NCBI GenBank assembly: GCA_009792885.1
Contig: WMCF01000035.1
Span: 571,616-635,615 of the forward strand
Direction of reading: 5' to 3'
Source of the DNA: Eremophila alpestris peregrina
Lineage: Eukaryota > Chordata > Aves > Passeriformes > Alaudidae
DNA: 64,000 bases
In this document: in pieces, positions 41,625-54,200 of the stretch
Layout of the letters: each line of letters opens with the position of its first letter
Numbering within the stretch: the first letter of the stretch is position 1
Translations under genes and position numbers: made by a program
The notes under the pieces: model-generated
The model's database searches: none
Told to the model about the DNA's origin: nothing
What the model saw: the letters and a program-made list of their open reading frames with translations, nothing else

Positions 41625-44600
41625 CTGCAGAACAAGCCGTAACAGTCAGCACTTGTAAAAGCTTTCAGAATAAAGTGTGAAAAATATATAGAAAAAATGT
41701 TCTAGATATGGGAAAGGTAGTTATGATCAGAAGAGACAAACTTACATAATTAATGGTGAAGATATTAAAAATGGCACACTGAAATGCAGTCCAGGATTAG
41801 GAGCAAATTAGTTGTCACTCTGGAAGGGGTTCAACTCAGCTTCTGCTCAGATACTTATCCTGCTGACATTCTCTACGTTTGGAGCGACATTCTCAGTTTT
41901 TAATATATTTAGTGGAAAAACAAAAAAGAACTTCCAGGAAGTGATTCACAACAAATGTGGACATCTACTTTAGGGTAGATATAGAAATGAACAGTGCCCT
42001 AACATACCCTTAACACAAAGGGAACATAAAGTGCCTGGCTCAGGTGTGGACACTTGAGCTGTATTTATATGCTGTATCTTCACATGTAATCAGATGAGTC
42101 CAACTCTCATCACGCAAGAGGAGCCAGATCTGACTGTTTTAAACGCCCTTTATGATACAAAATTTTCCATTCACTCTAAAGCACCAGTAAGGGCTAGAGA
42201 GCTAATGCAAAGTCATTCAGTAAGAGGTTCTTAAAACAAAAATAGCCATTTGTAAATGTTCTGTGGTTCTTCTAACCTTTCTGAAGTAAATCTCAAGTTT
42301 CTCTGCTTTTCTAAATAGAGCTCTACTACTCAACGTAGCACAGCTAAGGCCTATCATTCCACTGCTTCCTTTGAGGAATTAATACCAAAGTGATTGAAAA
42401 TGTAAGAGTTAAGATCTATTGAAGAGCTCTAAAAACCCACGTGCAAGCCCTGATTTTACTTCAGAAGTACTGCCAAGCAAATTAGCATTAATTAGAGACA
42501 AGCTTAAAGACCAATAAAATATTAGGCTAATGGAATCATCTGGAACTTTAAAACTAAATGTGATCAAAGGAAAACAAGTAGCTCCATCACCTAATCTAAT
42601 GGTGCTGACACAGGAGCTTCCCAACACAAGCCACTCAGAGGACTGTAATATTCTTGGAGAGTTCCTAACGCAGAACTGAAGGATGTAGGAGACTGGAGAA
42701 AGACAGAGAAGAGTAAGGACAGGGTGCTGGGGTTGTATGCTTTCAGAGACTGACCAGATGGCAGACCAGAACTGCAAAAAGAGATTAAGAAGGGATAAAA
42801 TTGTCATTTTGCTGTCCCTCTTTCCTCCTTGCCTCTTGCATCAACTGTACCAACCCAGCTCCCAATCCAACAACTGAATACAGAGAAAAAACATACATCA
42901 ATAAATAAAAGCAGCAGTGATCCCCAACTCTGGAGAGGGCTATGACTTGTTCGTGTGCCATCTAACACATGCAGCTTTATGACCTACTCTCTCCCTCAGT
43001 GTGGAAACCCTCCCTGAGGAGGCATCCTCCTCTTGTGAGCTGCTGTACTGGGATGGGAAGGTAGGAGAGGAGGGGACACACTCTGCTGTCTCTTGCTTTA
43101 CAGAGAATGCCCTGGACAATCTTTTCTACTAATGGAGATATTTCTAAAAGGGTAAAAAAAAAAAAAAGAATTCAGAATAATGCGCAACAGTGTTGAGAGA
43201 AAACAGATCAGGCTAGTACAGTACACCTGTATCCCACACTCCCTCACTTCCATTCCACGCTCAAAACATGTGACAAAATGCTGTAGATGTTAAGAGCAGT
43301 GTGAGACACCCAAAGCACAGGGGCCACCAGCACTAACACCTGAACAAGCTGTGTACACTGAGCAAAGGACAAAACATATCTCTCCTTTTTCAACTTCATT
43401 TGACTTTGGAGAAAAAAATACGAACATTGGCATCTGACTGCTGTTACTTTTAACACCTAACTTCATAATTTGTATTTAATGAAAAATATAAAATTCACTT
43501 AATGGAAACAAGAGGGCACTATCATAGACTAAGTTAAGGCAGTAGCATTTCAGCCTGGGAAGAGCTGCAAGCACTGTTGATACTCCACATCTGCAACCCC
43601 AGCAGGAAGAACAGCTGTGGCTGCACACAGCTACAAACACATTTGGAAGAGACAGGTATTTCCAAACACCTTCTTGGTGTTGCTAGTACACAGTCAAGTG
43701 CTGCATGAAGCTGTCCTTTCTTATTCTGTGGTATTCATTTTACTTGACAAATTAAAAAGCAGTCTGAGTCTATATAGAGAGAGCATGTGCCCACCCTTCT
43801 CCTTGTTTGAAGAGTCTGGATAGCTTTAAAAAACAAGCAAACAGCAAATCCTACTTCTGTGAAAACAGATCTCGTTACACGGCCCAGCATAAGCCACAAG
43901 TATTTTGAGAAGGTCCAAACTGCACTTACAATCTTACCAAAACCCTCACATTCACTGCTGAATCAGTTAGCTTACTAAAAAAAATTAGAGCAGGCAAGAA
44001 CGTGATGGAGGGTATCTTCCTGGTGCAGAAGATTAATTCATCCCTCACATCTAGAGAGTTCTACTGCATTTTTAACAGAGCACATATGGATCGAGTCTAG
44101 CGATCTATCTAATTTCCTTTCAGCATATGACTCTATATCGAAAACAGTCCCCAAACAGCAACTGCCAGAGGACAAAGGCCTTCAAATATCACTGTGCAGG
44201 AAGAACAGGTAAGGCTCTCATCTGTACACTCCACTAAACCTTTCAGTGGTGATTTAAGACATAACTGTGCTCCTCAGCTCTACTGGAGATTTCTGTTTCC
44301 AGAGCAGAATCAGCAAAGCTAAAGGTCTGTCTGTACCTTCACTGCTGCACCACAGTCTGCCATCTCCAGCAGCTGAAGCAGAGGCACATGGTCCCTTCTG
44401 ATTTTACTGTAGTGGGAAAATTGCCAGTGTAAAGGCAGAGGGCACAGCTCGAAAAAAGAAAAACAAACCCCAGACTTTGAGACTTTCAGAGCTGATGTCA
44501 GAACGCCCAGAGATCAGGCAGGAGCTGCACCAGCACATGGTGCCTGCAGACTGTGCTGCTACAGGCCAGAGGTGAAGCGCCTCAGCACAGACATAATGAA

Positions 44601-47600
44601 ATGCAGTCCAGCTCTTTGCATTATGTTCAATTAACCAAAGCAACTGTGTCCAGCAAATTCACAAGGAATTTTCTAAAGACAACTGATGTTGCTTTGGCCC
44701 TTCTAAAAATATGCTCCCAGTACTTGCCTTCCACCACTCCTGTGCTGCTCAAAGCCCATCATCAGAAAACAGCAGCAACTTGGATGCATTCACCTTGAAA
44801 CACAGAGATGGGAAAGACAGCTAGAATGGAAAAAACTGAACTCAAAGATCCCTGCATCAGCAAAGCAAGAATGAGAGTAGAGAAGCAGAGAGAGCAAACA
44901 GGAGCATTCACCCCAATTATCTCCAGAATCCAGGACAAACCCTGCACTCATGCCCAGTGCCGCCACCACCAACTGCCTGTGCGCTTCTGCTGCAGTATCA
45001 CTGCCTTACACCCACAAACTCCACTGCAGCTGCCTGTTGAGCTGGAAATTTGATACACAGCAAAGGTTGTTGACAGCCAGAGGCTGCTCCCTTGTCTATA
45101 AAATATCCTGTAATAAATTACATTACAGATTGGGGAAAAGGATTCGGAAGAGCGAGAATTAAAACACAACCTTATGAGAGCTAAATGAGACCAATTAAAG
45201 GAGATTTGCTACAAGTGCTGAGGGATTTTGACCTGAGCTGTAATCAGGGATAGATATGCATTCCTTTAAAAGAGGAAAATGAGCAAGAGATCATGTGTAA
45301 ACAACTCTACCAATTAAAATGAAATGCATTATCTTATCTGTGCAGCTCTGCTCAGAGAATCACCACATATTCCAGATATACCATGGAGAGATCTGAGACA
45401 GTCATTCAATCCTCTGAAACAAGGTTCAGTGATGGGGAGATAGGCTGTGGTTCAGGACACACTGAAATCTCAGCTGCATTTGGTTATTTCTCCTTCTCCC
45501 ATTTGAAAAAAACCCACAAGCATGGAATTATAAATGTAAATACAAAAGCTATTTTTACCCAGCCCCTACATGAGTTCTGATGCAGATCAGACTGAAGGTT
45601 AGGCACAAGAGTGAAACATGCCTTATTACAAAATCCATGCAGCAGATCCCACCATCACTGCACTATTAGATGCTGCTGGGAGACAGCTTGCCCAGGCACA
45701 TGCTCATGTCCTGATAAACAATCACATAACATACCTCAAAACACAGACTCTCAATTTTTCTGTACCACAACCTCATTTTGCTGCCAGACTGGCCCCCACT
45801 CTCCATTCTGACACCCAATCTGAGAACCTATACCCACAAGCAAAAGTCATTTCTGTAACTGGAGCAAAAAATTTGACATGGACAGATGTACCACTACTCC
45901 TGCTCTGTGTCCTTGCTCTCAGCTCATTCTGAGCTGCACCTTTTTTTGAAAATTCCAGTTCTTCATAGTTCATATACACATCCAAAAAAGCAGCCCCAAA
46001 GGCTGAAGAAATATTGAAACAGAGGAAGAGAAGACCCATTAGGAAACCATGTTCAAGAAGCAACAAGAAAAACAGTACCTTGTGCTTAAGGGAGAGCAAA
46101 AAACTAAAAGGGAAGAACAAACAAGAAGAGGAATTTGGGATAAGGAAGAAAAATTTAGGAAGAAAGCAGCAACTGGACAAGATAATAACTGTAAGAGGTA
46201 TGTACTTGTTCACAGCTGCTGACAGCAGAAAGTTTTTAAACCATTTTATGCTGGTTGCCAGATTTAAGTACAGAGATTTTCCACTGGCTCAAAACTGGTC
46301 TACTGGAGTCAGGCTGTTTTTGGAACCAACAATCTCAACACACCACAATCACTTTTGTGCAGGGTGAAGAACCAACTGAAATGCCTCTCTATGTCCATTC
46401 TGTCAGCAGATCAGTGACCTCAGTGCCATGAAAACAGCTGCACTGAGAAGCCCAGTGCAGAAACACTGCACAAACCCACTGCGGACAGAGAGCCTCAGGT
46501 GTCTTTGTGCAGTAGTTCTACAGGGCTTGGCTTTGGGATCACTGTGCAGGTGCAGAGCCGGCTCACATGGGCAATGCCAGCACGTGTGGGTGCTCAGGCC
46601 AATAAACTCTTGGGGCTGATGCTAAGCTTCTAATTCTTTCTGGCTCTTTGGGTGTTTTTTCACATGATCTGTCCCTCCATGCTGCCATCATCCAAAATTT
46701 CCCAGCCCAATTACCACAGATAATTGACTGTACATAACCTAAACAATTCATCAGAAGTTTCTAGTTTACCTCTGCCACAAAGGACAAAGTTACATTTCCT
46801 AATGAGAAATGCACATACAATTAACAACTCTGAATACTTCTCTGGCAAAATTGGTCACAACGGATCTCAGTGTGGAGTAGCATAACTTGTGGCTGAATTC
46901 AGATGTGTGACATTTGCTCAGCTCTAATTCAGGCAACTCAGTCTACTGACTCTTGCATAAGCAAACAGGGATGTCTCGTGCTTTTATTTATCACTTTACC
47001 TCTGCAGAAATGTTTTCACAACTAAAATATGATGGGAAATACTACAGGAACGATTCCTCATGTTCCACCAGTTTCTCTATGTAGTTTTTATTGTGTCTTC
47101 ATAGTACCACAACTGCACTCACGGCTGGCCTGCTCTGAGCGCAGTCCCCAGACAGCAGCGTGTGCAGCACGGGCAGTGCAGCCGCAGCCTCGCCACGGGG
47201 ACAGGAGCATCCCCTGTCCCGGGGCACACGGACTACTTCGGCACCGGTCCCGCCGTACTCAGCAACCTCGCCGCCCGCAACACGACGCCGTGGGGTAAAC
47301 AAAGCTGCAGTGGGGCCGGGAGCGCGGCTCCGGCCCAGGACCCCGCTCCCCGCCGGCGGCCGAGGCACAGGGGGCTCCGAGGGGCAGCGACGGGGCAGGG
47401 GCTGCCGCTCCCAGCCGCGTGTCGGGAGCCCGGCGTTCGACAAAAGCAGCCGGGCAGGGCTACGGGACCTTCGGCCCCGGGCACGGCCGGCAACGGAGCA
47501 CCCTGCTGGGGCACGAACCCTCGGAGCGGGCTCCCGGCGGGGTCCCCCCGGCCGCACAGGTGGCTCCAGGGCCGGGGGCAGCGCCCTCGGCACCGCCCGA

Positions 47601-47800
47601 CCCGGCCCGGCCCCCCCCCCCGCCTCTTCGCACGCCCCGGCCGCCCCTCACAGACCGCCCCCACCCGTGACCATCGCCCCCGGCCGGCGCAACTTCCCCC
47701 GGCCCCGCCAGCGCCGCTCGCTCTGCCCCGCCGCCCTCCGAGTCGGACCGGGCCGGTCCCGCCGCCGCCGCGCTGCCCTCCTCCTCCGCCGCCACCTCAC

Positions 47801-47990
47801 CTGCCGCAACGAGGCCCCGCCGAGCGGGCAGGGCACGGGTCCCGGAGGGAGAGCGGACGGGCGTCCCCCGGCGCCACGAGCAGCGCTCAGGCCGGTCGCG
47901 GCCCGCCGGCTCCGGGGCGCTGCGCGTCCGTCCGGCCGCTGGGGGAGCCGGCGCCGCCGCGCCGCCCGGCCGCCATCTTCCGCGGGGAGG
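47801..47990 (-). other. Predicted non-coding first exon of a minus-strand gene
   Basis: The 3' boundary (47801) is set by the donor CAG followed by GTGAGGTGGC. The 5' boundary is approximate and placed at the ETS/YY1 motif. The ATG inside that motif opens a 29-codon frame beginning MAAGRRGGAG that stops at 47887, before the donor, so the main start codon must lie in a later exon. The exon is therefore read as 5' UTR. The next exon has not been located with confidence. Confidence 0.5.
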
Positions 47991-48008
47991 GAGGGAGGGA
48001 GGGAGGGG
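47986..48008 (+). repeat. GGGA tandem repeat, G-quadruplex-prone
   Basis: Five or more G3-4 runs separated by single A residues lie on the plus strand, just upstream of the predicted minus-strand initiator. Such tracts are common at CpG-island promoters and could form a quadruplex. Confidence 0.7.
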
Positions 48009-48215
48009 CGCGGGGCCCCGCCCGCCGGCAGCGCGGGGAGGGCTCGGGCCGGGGTCCCGCACCCGGCCGCTCCAGCCGCGCCCCGCACCCCGACACGGGG
48101 CGGGGGCTTCCCCCCCGCAGCAGCGGCGGGGACCGGCGGCGCCCCGCGGCACGGTGCTGCCCGGCACCGCACGGCCGCCGCGCTCCCGGCAGCGCGGAAG
48201 GCGTAGGATGCCCAG

Positions 48216-51200
48216 GAAAGCAGTAGGTAGGGATTGACACTGCTGTGATACCGCCGGCAGCAGCCTCCTGAGAAACACAAACACACACGGTGCAATTTGC
48301 TACGTTAAAGAGGTGGAGAAAATTGTAGTAGGAAGCCAGAATGGGATGTGAAGCCACATCACAGAAACATTCTCAGGGGAGGCTGGAGCGGTGGACAGTA
48401 GTCCGGGAGAGCTATGACACTGTGGATTTGCTCTGGAGAAGATCGTGCTGCAGAGAGCGAACATTTAGGACTGGTTAACACGACTGGGACCTGGAGCAGT
48501 CAAAAGCCACAGAAGAGGAGCAAGCAAAGGGAAAGCAGGTGCCCAGGGAATAAGGCCTCATGTTGGCAAAGTACTGCTTCCTATCCTGCTGTCAGAGGAT
48601 TGCTGGCACCTTGTGAATATTTCTCAGAAAACCCTCAAAAAAGCACTGCAATATATAGATTTGCTGTACGGAACCTGCTCCTCTGTTGAAAAGTTTAAAA
48701 AGCTTGAAAGTCATGGTTTACAGACACATTTACAGAGGGCTTTTAATCTTCAGCTAATCAGTTTGTACCTGAAGCACTGACCAGGCTTCTGCAAGCCTGT
48801 TAAATCCATGTTAGCAGGTGAATCAAATAACTGAAGAAAAGCACACAAAGCTGTGAGCAATCATATCTTAGCTGCTTCAAAAGCCTGTTCTCCCTCTGGC
48901 TGACAGCACCCCCACCTCAGCAGAGGGTGATGAAGCAGCTGCTCCCACCACCTGCAGTCCCATTGCACAGGTCTGTGCTGCCAAAATACCCAGCAGCACA
49001 TATTTTAACACGTGATTGCATTTCTGTTGAGTTAATCCAAACACGTGCCACAGTGCTCACATCAGATTAATGTGGTCCCCCAGCCTGCAGCCATCCCAAA
49101 GTTAGCATGGCAGCAACAGGTGATGCCCAGTCCACCACAGACCTTGCACTTTCCAAAACAGCTGATCTAATCCGAGCCAACAGAGGGACTATGTGGCAGC
49201 TCAGCACTTTGTGTCATGTGCTTGTAGCATTTATCATCCAGTACTACATTCTGTGAAATGGGATTTACCCTTTCAAAGTAGAATTTGATATTTTGGTAAA
49301 AAAAAAAAAAAAAAAAGTACTTTTTGGTAGTTCCCATCTCTTCCTCTAGAAGACAATAGTCCAACCTATCTAAGCTACAGTGAGGGAGGGAAATCAGTGA
49401 CAGGAGGGTATGTTGTACACTATAGTTTGCTATACAGCTGCAAGAATATCAGCTTAAAACTATTTCAATGTGCCATGGAAAAAACTACCCCAAAATATGC
49501 CCCATCTCTCCAAACCCCTCCTCCTTCCTCAAACCACGAGCACAGAATTGACCTGCTTCCCTTCTCATTTCACCACAAAACAACTCCTCATCCCACTGTC
49601 CTCACTGCCTTTCTAGATAACTCCTATGTAACAACTTCTTCTCACTTGCAAGACACCCTTCAACTCCATCTTTTCTCTTCCCCACACCAGCTTCCTTACA
49701 CTCCAAACCACTCTGAGTACTTGGCTTTATGACTTCTGTCTTCCAGCTTATCATATTGCTCTGTGCCTACCTCACTCAGCATGTGCTATCCCTGGTAACA
49801 TTGCATTTTGCTGAAGCAATATCTCTTTCTTAGGGTTACATAAACCATCTTTCCCTGGATATTCCACTTAATGGCTCAGGCCTGTTTCTTTCTAAAGGAA
49901 AACTCGAAGTAGATTAAATGTCTTGCTGTTTCTGCTGAGGCTCAATACAGTCTTTGTAATAGGTATGGAAGATTTTTACTGATATTGTAACAGATTAGAA
50001 GCTGTTAAAACTTGCTAACTTACCACATATAAAACAATTTCAGCATTAATACTGTTTTGGAACGAATAAGACTGAAGTCTGTTTACAACTCTTAAGAACA
50101 TTTAATACTCTGCCAAGTTTGGGCCTTTTTTATACAAGAAAAATATGCTAAATCTAAAGCAATGAATTTCAAATGTCACTTTAGTAGAACATATCTTTTT
50201 TGTATAAGTAATTTTTTCAGTTTATTTTGAACTTTTAGAAATGTAGTAAGAAACAAACAAACAAATGCTTTCTGGAACAGGAACAACCATACGGCAGTAG
50301 CACTGCTCTGACTACTGATGTAACCTATACAATGTTCCAATGTAAACAAGCCTCTGAAGCAGAGCCCTGGTGCCATTTAAGCAGGCTGTCCTCTGTTGGT
50401 ATGAGCACTACTCTCTCCCACAGAAGCATGAAGGAGAAATAAACCATGATGAGACAGTATTTCATTGCAAGTGCTGGCCAAATCCCAAGTCTGCCAACAT
50501 GCAGTCATATGATGCATTAACAAAATGGTTTTCTGTGAATAAATGTCATCCTGCCCATCCATTCATGGGTAATTATGGTAAAGTTATATAAACTGCCATA
50601 GATAAGGCACAACCACCTTTCCCTCTCCCCCATCCACCAGTGCTTTAGAGGACCCTCCTGTAGCACAAGAAACATTCAGAATATTTTATTAACTTAATTA
50701 TATCCATCCTTTCCTCGTAGCCAGTCTGCCTTAAAAACCATGAACATATGCATTTTTGTTTTCTAATACTTGTTAAGTACATAAGAAATTGGCTTAAAAT
50801 TCTTCAGAGTACTACACACCAACCAGTAAATTCCTATTCCTTACCAGCAGGCAAAGAGGACATTCTTTGGCAGGTGAGGAGTTCTCAGGCACTAAGGATC
50901 TCAAGGGAAAAATTCATAATCCTCCACTCAAGCTGCTTTAAGTGTCCCCAAAGGATCGCCTTTCTCTGCTCTTAAATAAATGTATACGAAACCCAAATAA
51001 ATAAGCATTCCAGGTGCATTAATCTGCAGTCCCAAACCTTTCAAATTCTCAGACAAAAAAAATAATTTGTGATGTGTAGCAGCAATACTACCTAGCTGCT
51101 CTGCATCACTCTTTATCAGTCTCTTACAGTGGTTTCTACAGAGGTCAGGCTTATCATCTGCATAGACAAATGGGAAAGCTGAAGCACACAGCACACAGCT

Positions 51201-54200
51201 GGCTTATCTGCAGTCACCCTGCAAAGCCATAGAAAACCCAAAACCAGATCGCAAATCCAATCATTAGTCAAAGGCTCTGTTGATTTTTTTTCTGTTATCA
51301 ATTATACCTAAGTAAGAGGTAACAATTTTCATAATAATATGGAAAGGCTGTTGACATTCAGGGTCCAGTTCTGCTCATGCTTCTCCCCACATCTCATAGA
51401 TACTATAAGCATAGGAGCATCCTACCAAGGCCTTTGTGCCACTAGCCCAGCAAGTGACAGCAGAGCAATCCTAGTTTAAAAGGAAATCTACTTGGGCATA
51501 ATTAAGAGCTACCATCAATTACAGGTCTGCCACAGAGTAATCCACCTATGTATACAATCATGCACGTACATAAGTTGGGAGGGAACTTAAAAACCACGCT
51601 CAGACACTTGTCTTTGGTAGGAAAATGGCAAAACTTCATCTATTAGGATGAAGAGATTTTAATCAGCTACAGCACACTGGGAAATAAGGTTCTAGGTATA
51701 TTCCTGTTTGATAGCTTAATACTAGAACTATGACAATACAGGGAAGTACCATTCCCAATCCCGGCTGCCAGCTAAACCATAAGGGATAAAATAGGCCCCG
51801 TATAGATGCTAGAATAAATATTTTTGACCTGAATGTTGGTCTGACTACTTTGCTTTCAGTAAGTGTTTAAATTACTCTTATCCTGGTTAAAAGAGCTACT
51901 AAAAGCATGGGAGATCATAACTCATTTTACGAGTACCTTCCTATTGCTTATCGGCTCATACTGCAACATTTATTCAAAGATCATTAAGACAGATTACCTG
52001 CTTCAGGAGAAACCTTACCTGATGAATGCTCATGCCTCGTATGTTAGAAATGAGAGCAGAACGTCTCTTTGCTCCCAAAATAGCAGGAGTCATTTCTTCT
52101 GGGCACGAACAGATTGCCTTCAGTCCCAGTAAAATGGACCGTAAAACTCTTACCTTCTCCGTTTCAACACTAATTTTTTCCTCCTGTTTCATCAGGCAGC
52201 AAAGTAATCATCTCTTTAAGCAGCAACAGCTGACACCTATTTACTGGGTAATTGCTGCAGTTAAAGGGGATTAAGCACAATGAACTCGCTTTCAGTGATA
52301 AGGCAAAGCCACGCCCTGCCCTTTGCAGCGCTTCCCGGACACACCTGGGCAGAGCCCAGGGGAATGGAGGCCAGCCAGGCCTGCCGAATGCGGGGCCACA
52401 TGCAGAGCCCCGGAGCCTTCGCTGCGGCCAGTGCCAAAGCGAGGTGTGTCCCCCGCGCAGTCCCAGCAGTACCTGTGCCACACAAGGCCAGCGGGCAGCA
52501 CAGGTGAAGCCCCTGAGCGTCTCTGTCCCACACGGCCAGGGCAGCGCCTGCTGCAGCCTCACGGCGCAGCCCTCATGAGCAGGTGCGTTCTGCAAGGTGG
52601 GAAATCACAGACATGGCAAAGAGCGAAGGCTGAGCCGAACAAAGCCTACTTAATGGGGCATACACGGAATGCTAACAACACGAGGAAGTATAAAAACAAA
52701 AGTTAAATCCAACTAACTTTTAACTTCTTAAGAAATGATGCTTACACTGCCTGACCCGATAAGTTGTGTGCCTCTGCAGGACACAAAAGACACTAGTTGA
52801 CAAATAACTAAGTCACACAACTTGAGATCAGCATGTTCACATCAGGCAAACCAAATAGCAAGATAGCTTCTCCTACAAGGAATCTTAAATCCTGGTGAGG
52901 AAAACAAAGACCAGGAAAGGAAGTAACAGCATAGATTTGGATCAGGCTATTGGGAACAAAAGCAGAATTTCCCTATTATCCCTGGTCTGTCAGGGAAATG
53001 CCATAAAGGTAATTTTAACAGGTTCTGTCATCCTTTTGTTTTTAAAGCTGGTATTCTCCCCCCTTTAAGGTATGATACCACTTAACTTTTTAAACATTGC
53101 ATTTTTCAATGGCACAGGAAAAAAACACCAACTCCTCTGTCAACTGATTCTTATCCCAGAAGTACCAATTTCATATTGTTCCACAGTTTAGGAGAATAAT
53201 GTGACACTCCAAACTTTACACTGTTTAAATGTTATTTTATTAAATATCTTCAGTTCAAGGTTTCATTGTAACAAAGCTATGAAGGTTCTACCAACATTCA
53301 GACCAAACAAACAAACACTAGCTAACTTTAATTATTTCTATATCATGCAAAAATTCTGCATCAAATGCCTTCCATTTCCTGTTTAAAATGTGATATTTAT
53401 AATATATATTATATAGATGCTTACATTAGCCCCATAAGAGAACATTAAGAATGCTAAAGGTGTACAGCTGTGTTTGATAATGGCCATACCAAGCTAAGGT
53501 TCTCATTAACTTAAAAGGAAACAAAACAAACAAAAAAAAATCTGAAAGAGTTTGTCTCCAAGACTGTGCAAAAACAAAAAACCCAACAGTTCTGTTCTTT
53601 TAAAATTTTCTCTGAAAGATGCATATATTTTATACAGAGGGTTCTCTTTTTTAACTACTAATAATCATCAGGTAAAGAGACAAGGAAGATCAGACCGAAA
53701 GAAGGCATGCATAATGTTTTGTCTTTATCTTTTATAAATGGCATAATTGTAATCTGTTTGCTCTCTCTGTGGCTTAAAAAAATTTCTGAATGAAGTATCA
53801 AGGCTTTTTACTTTTCCACTTCACTCACTGGCTTAGTGCTGTCTTAGAAATGTTTTGAAATAATAAATTCTAGTGTTTGCCCCCCCACGGGTTCAATCCC
53901 CTCCTCACTCCTCCCCTGGGATAGCAGAGGGAGGAAGAAAAGGGTGTTTGCTCAAACAAACCTGGGAAGTATGGATGGTGTTTTCCTTCATCAGTGGTTA
54001 GCTGATCTAATCCTGGTGTGGGATAGCACCTCTCCAACAAAGGGAGCAGAGCGCTATCTGCTGCAAAGTGACAGCTCCACTTTGTGCAACAGCTTTTATT
54101 TTCTGCATTTTATTGAATAAGGATTAAAACTCCAAATTGTCTTCCTTCTCTTCTATAGTCCGCTAAAAGATTGCCACACACTTAGTAAGCTGTCAAGGCA

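Larger units (their letters stand above)
28197..47110. other. AT-rich non-coding DNA, probable first intron region
   Basis: This is roughly 19 kb without a recognisable protein-coding gene. Candidate exon-like segments on the minus strand at 33575-33631, 36875-36904 and 41419-41624 are listed separately. Low-complexity tracts include a GTTT-rich run at about 38980-39012, a 23-base A run at 39164-39186 and an A run at 43154-43167. The longer open frames (36080-36493 plus, 42409-42807 minus, 45773-46213 minus) show no coding features. Confidence 0.55.
47115..48215 (-). promoter_or_regulatory. CpG island promoter of an unidentified minus-strand gene
   Basis: About 1.1 kb of very GC-rich, CpG-dense sequence stands in AT-rich surroundings, with many SP1-type GC boxes and no obvious TATA box. 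On the minus strand, GCGGAAGATGGCGG (47970-47983) combines an ETS site with a YY1 site, an arrangement typical of initiators of broadly expressed vertebrate genes in the sense orientation. A consensus splice donor, CAG followed by GTGAGG (47795-47800), lies about 170 nt further in that direction. Together they indicate transcription leftwards. The long frames in all six phases here are artefacts of base composition. The gene is not identified. Because human NDST2 lies downstream of CAMK2G in the same orientation, NDST2 is a synteny-based guess only. Confidence 0.8.

Noticed and set aside
42409..42807. 132-codon minus-strand open frame
   Set aside because: It is Leu/Ser-rich and low in charged residues, typical of chance frames; no homology is recognised.
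47160..48295. Open frames of 150-354 codons in several frames on both strands
   Set aside because: They coincide with the CpG island, where stop codons are rare because of GC content. The peptides are Pro/Arg/Gly/Ala-rich in every frame and match no family.
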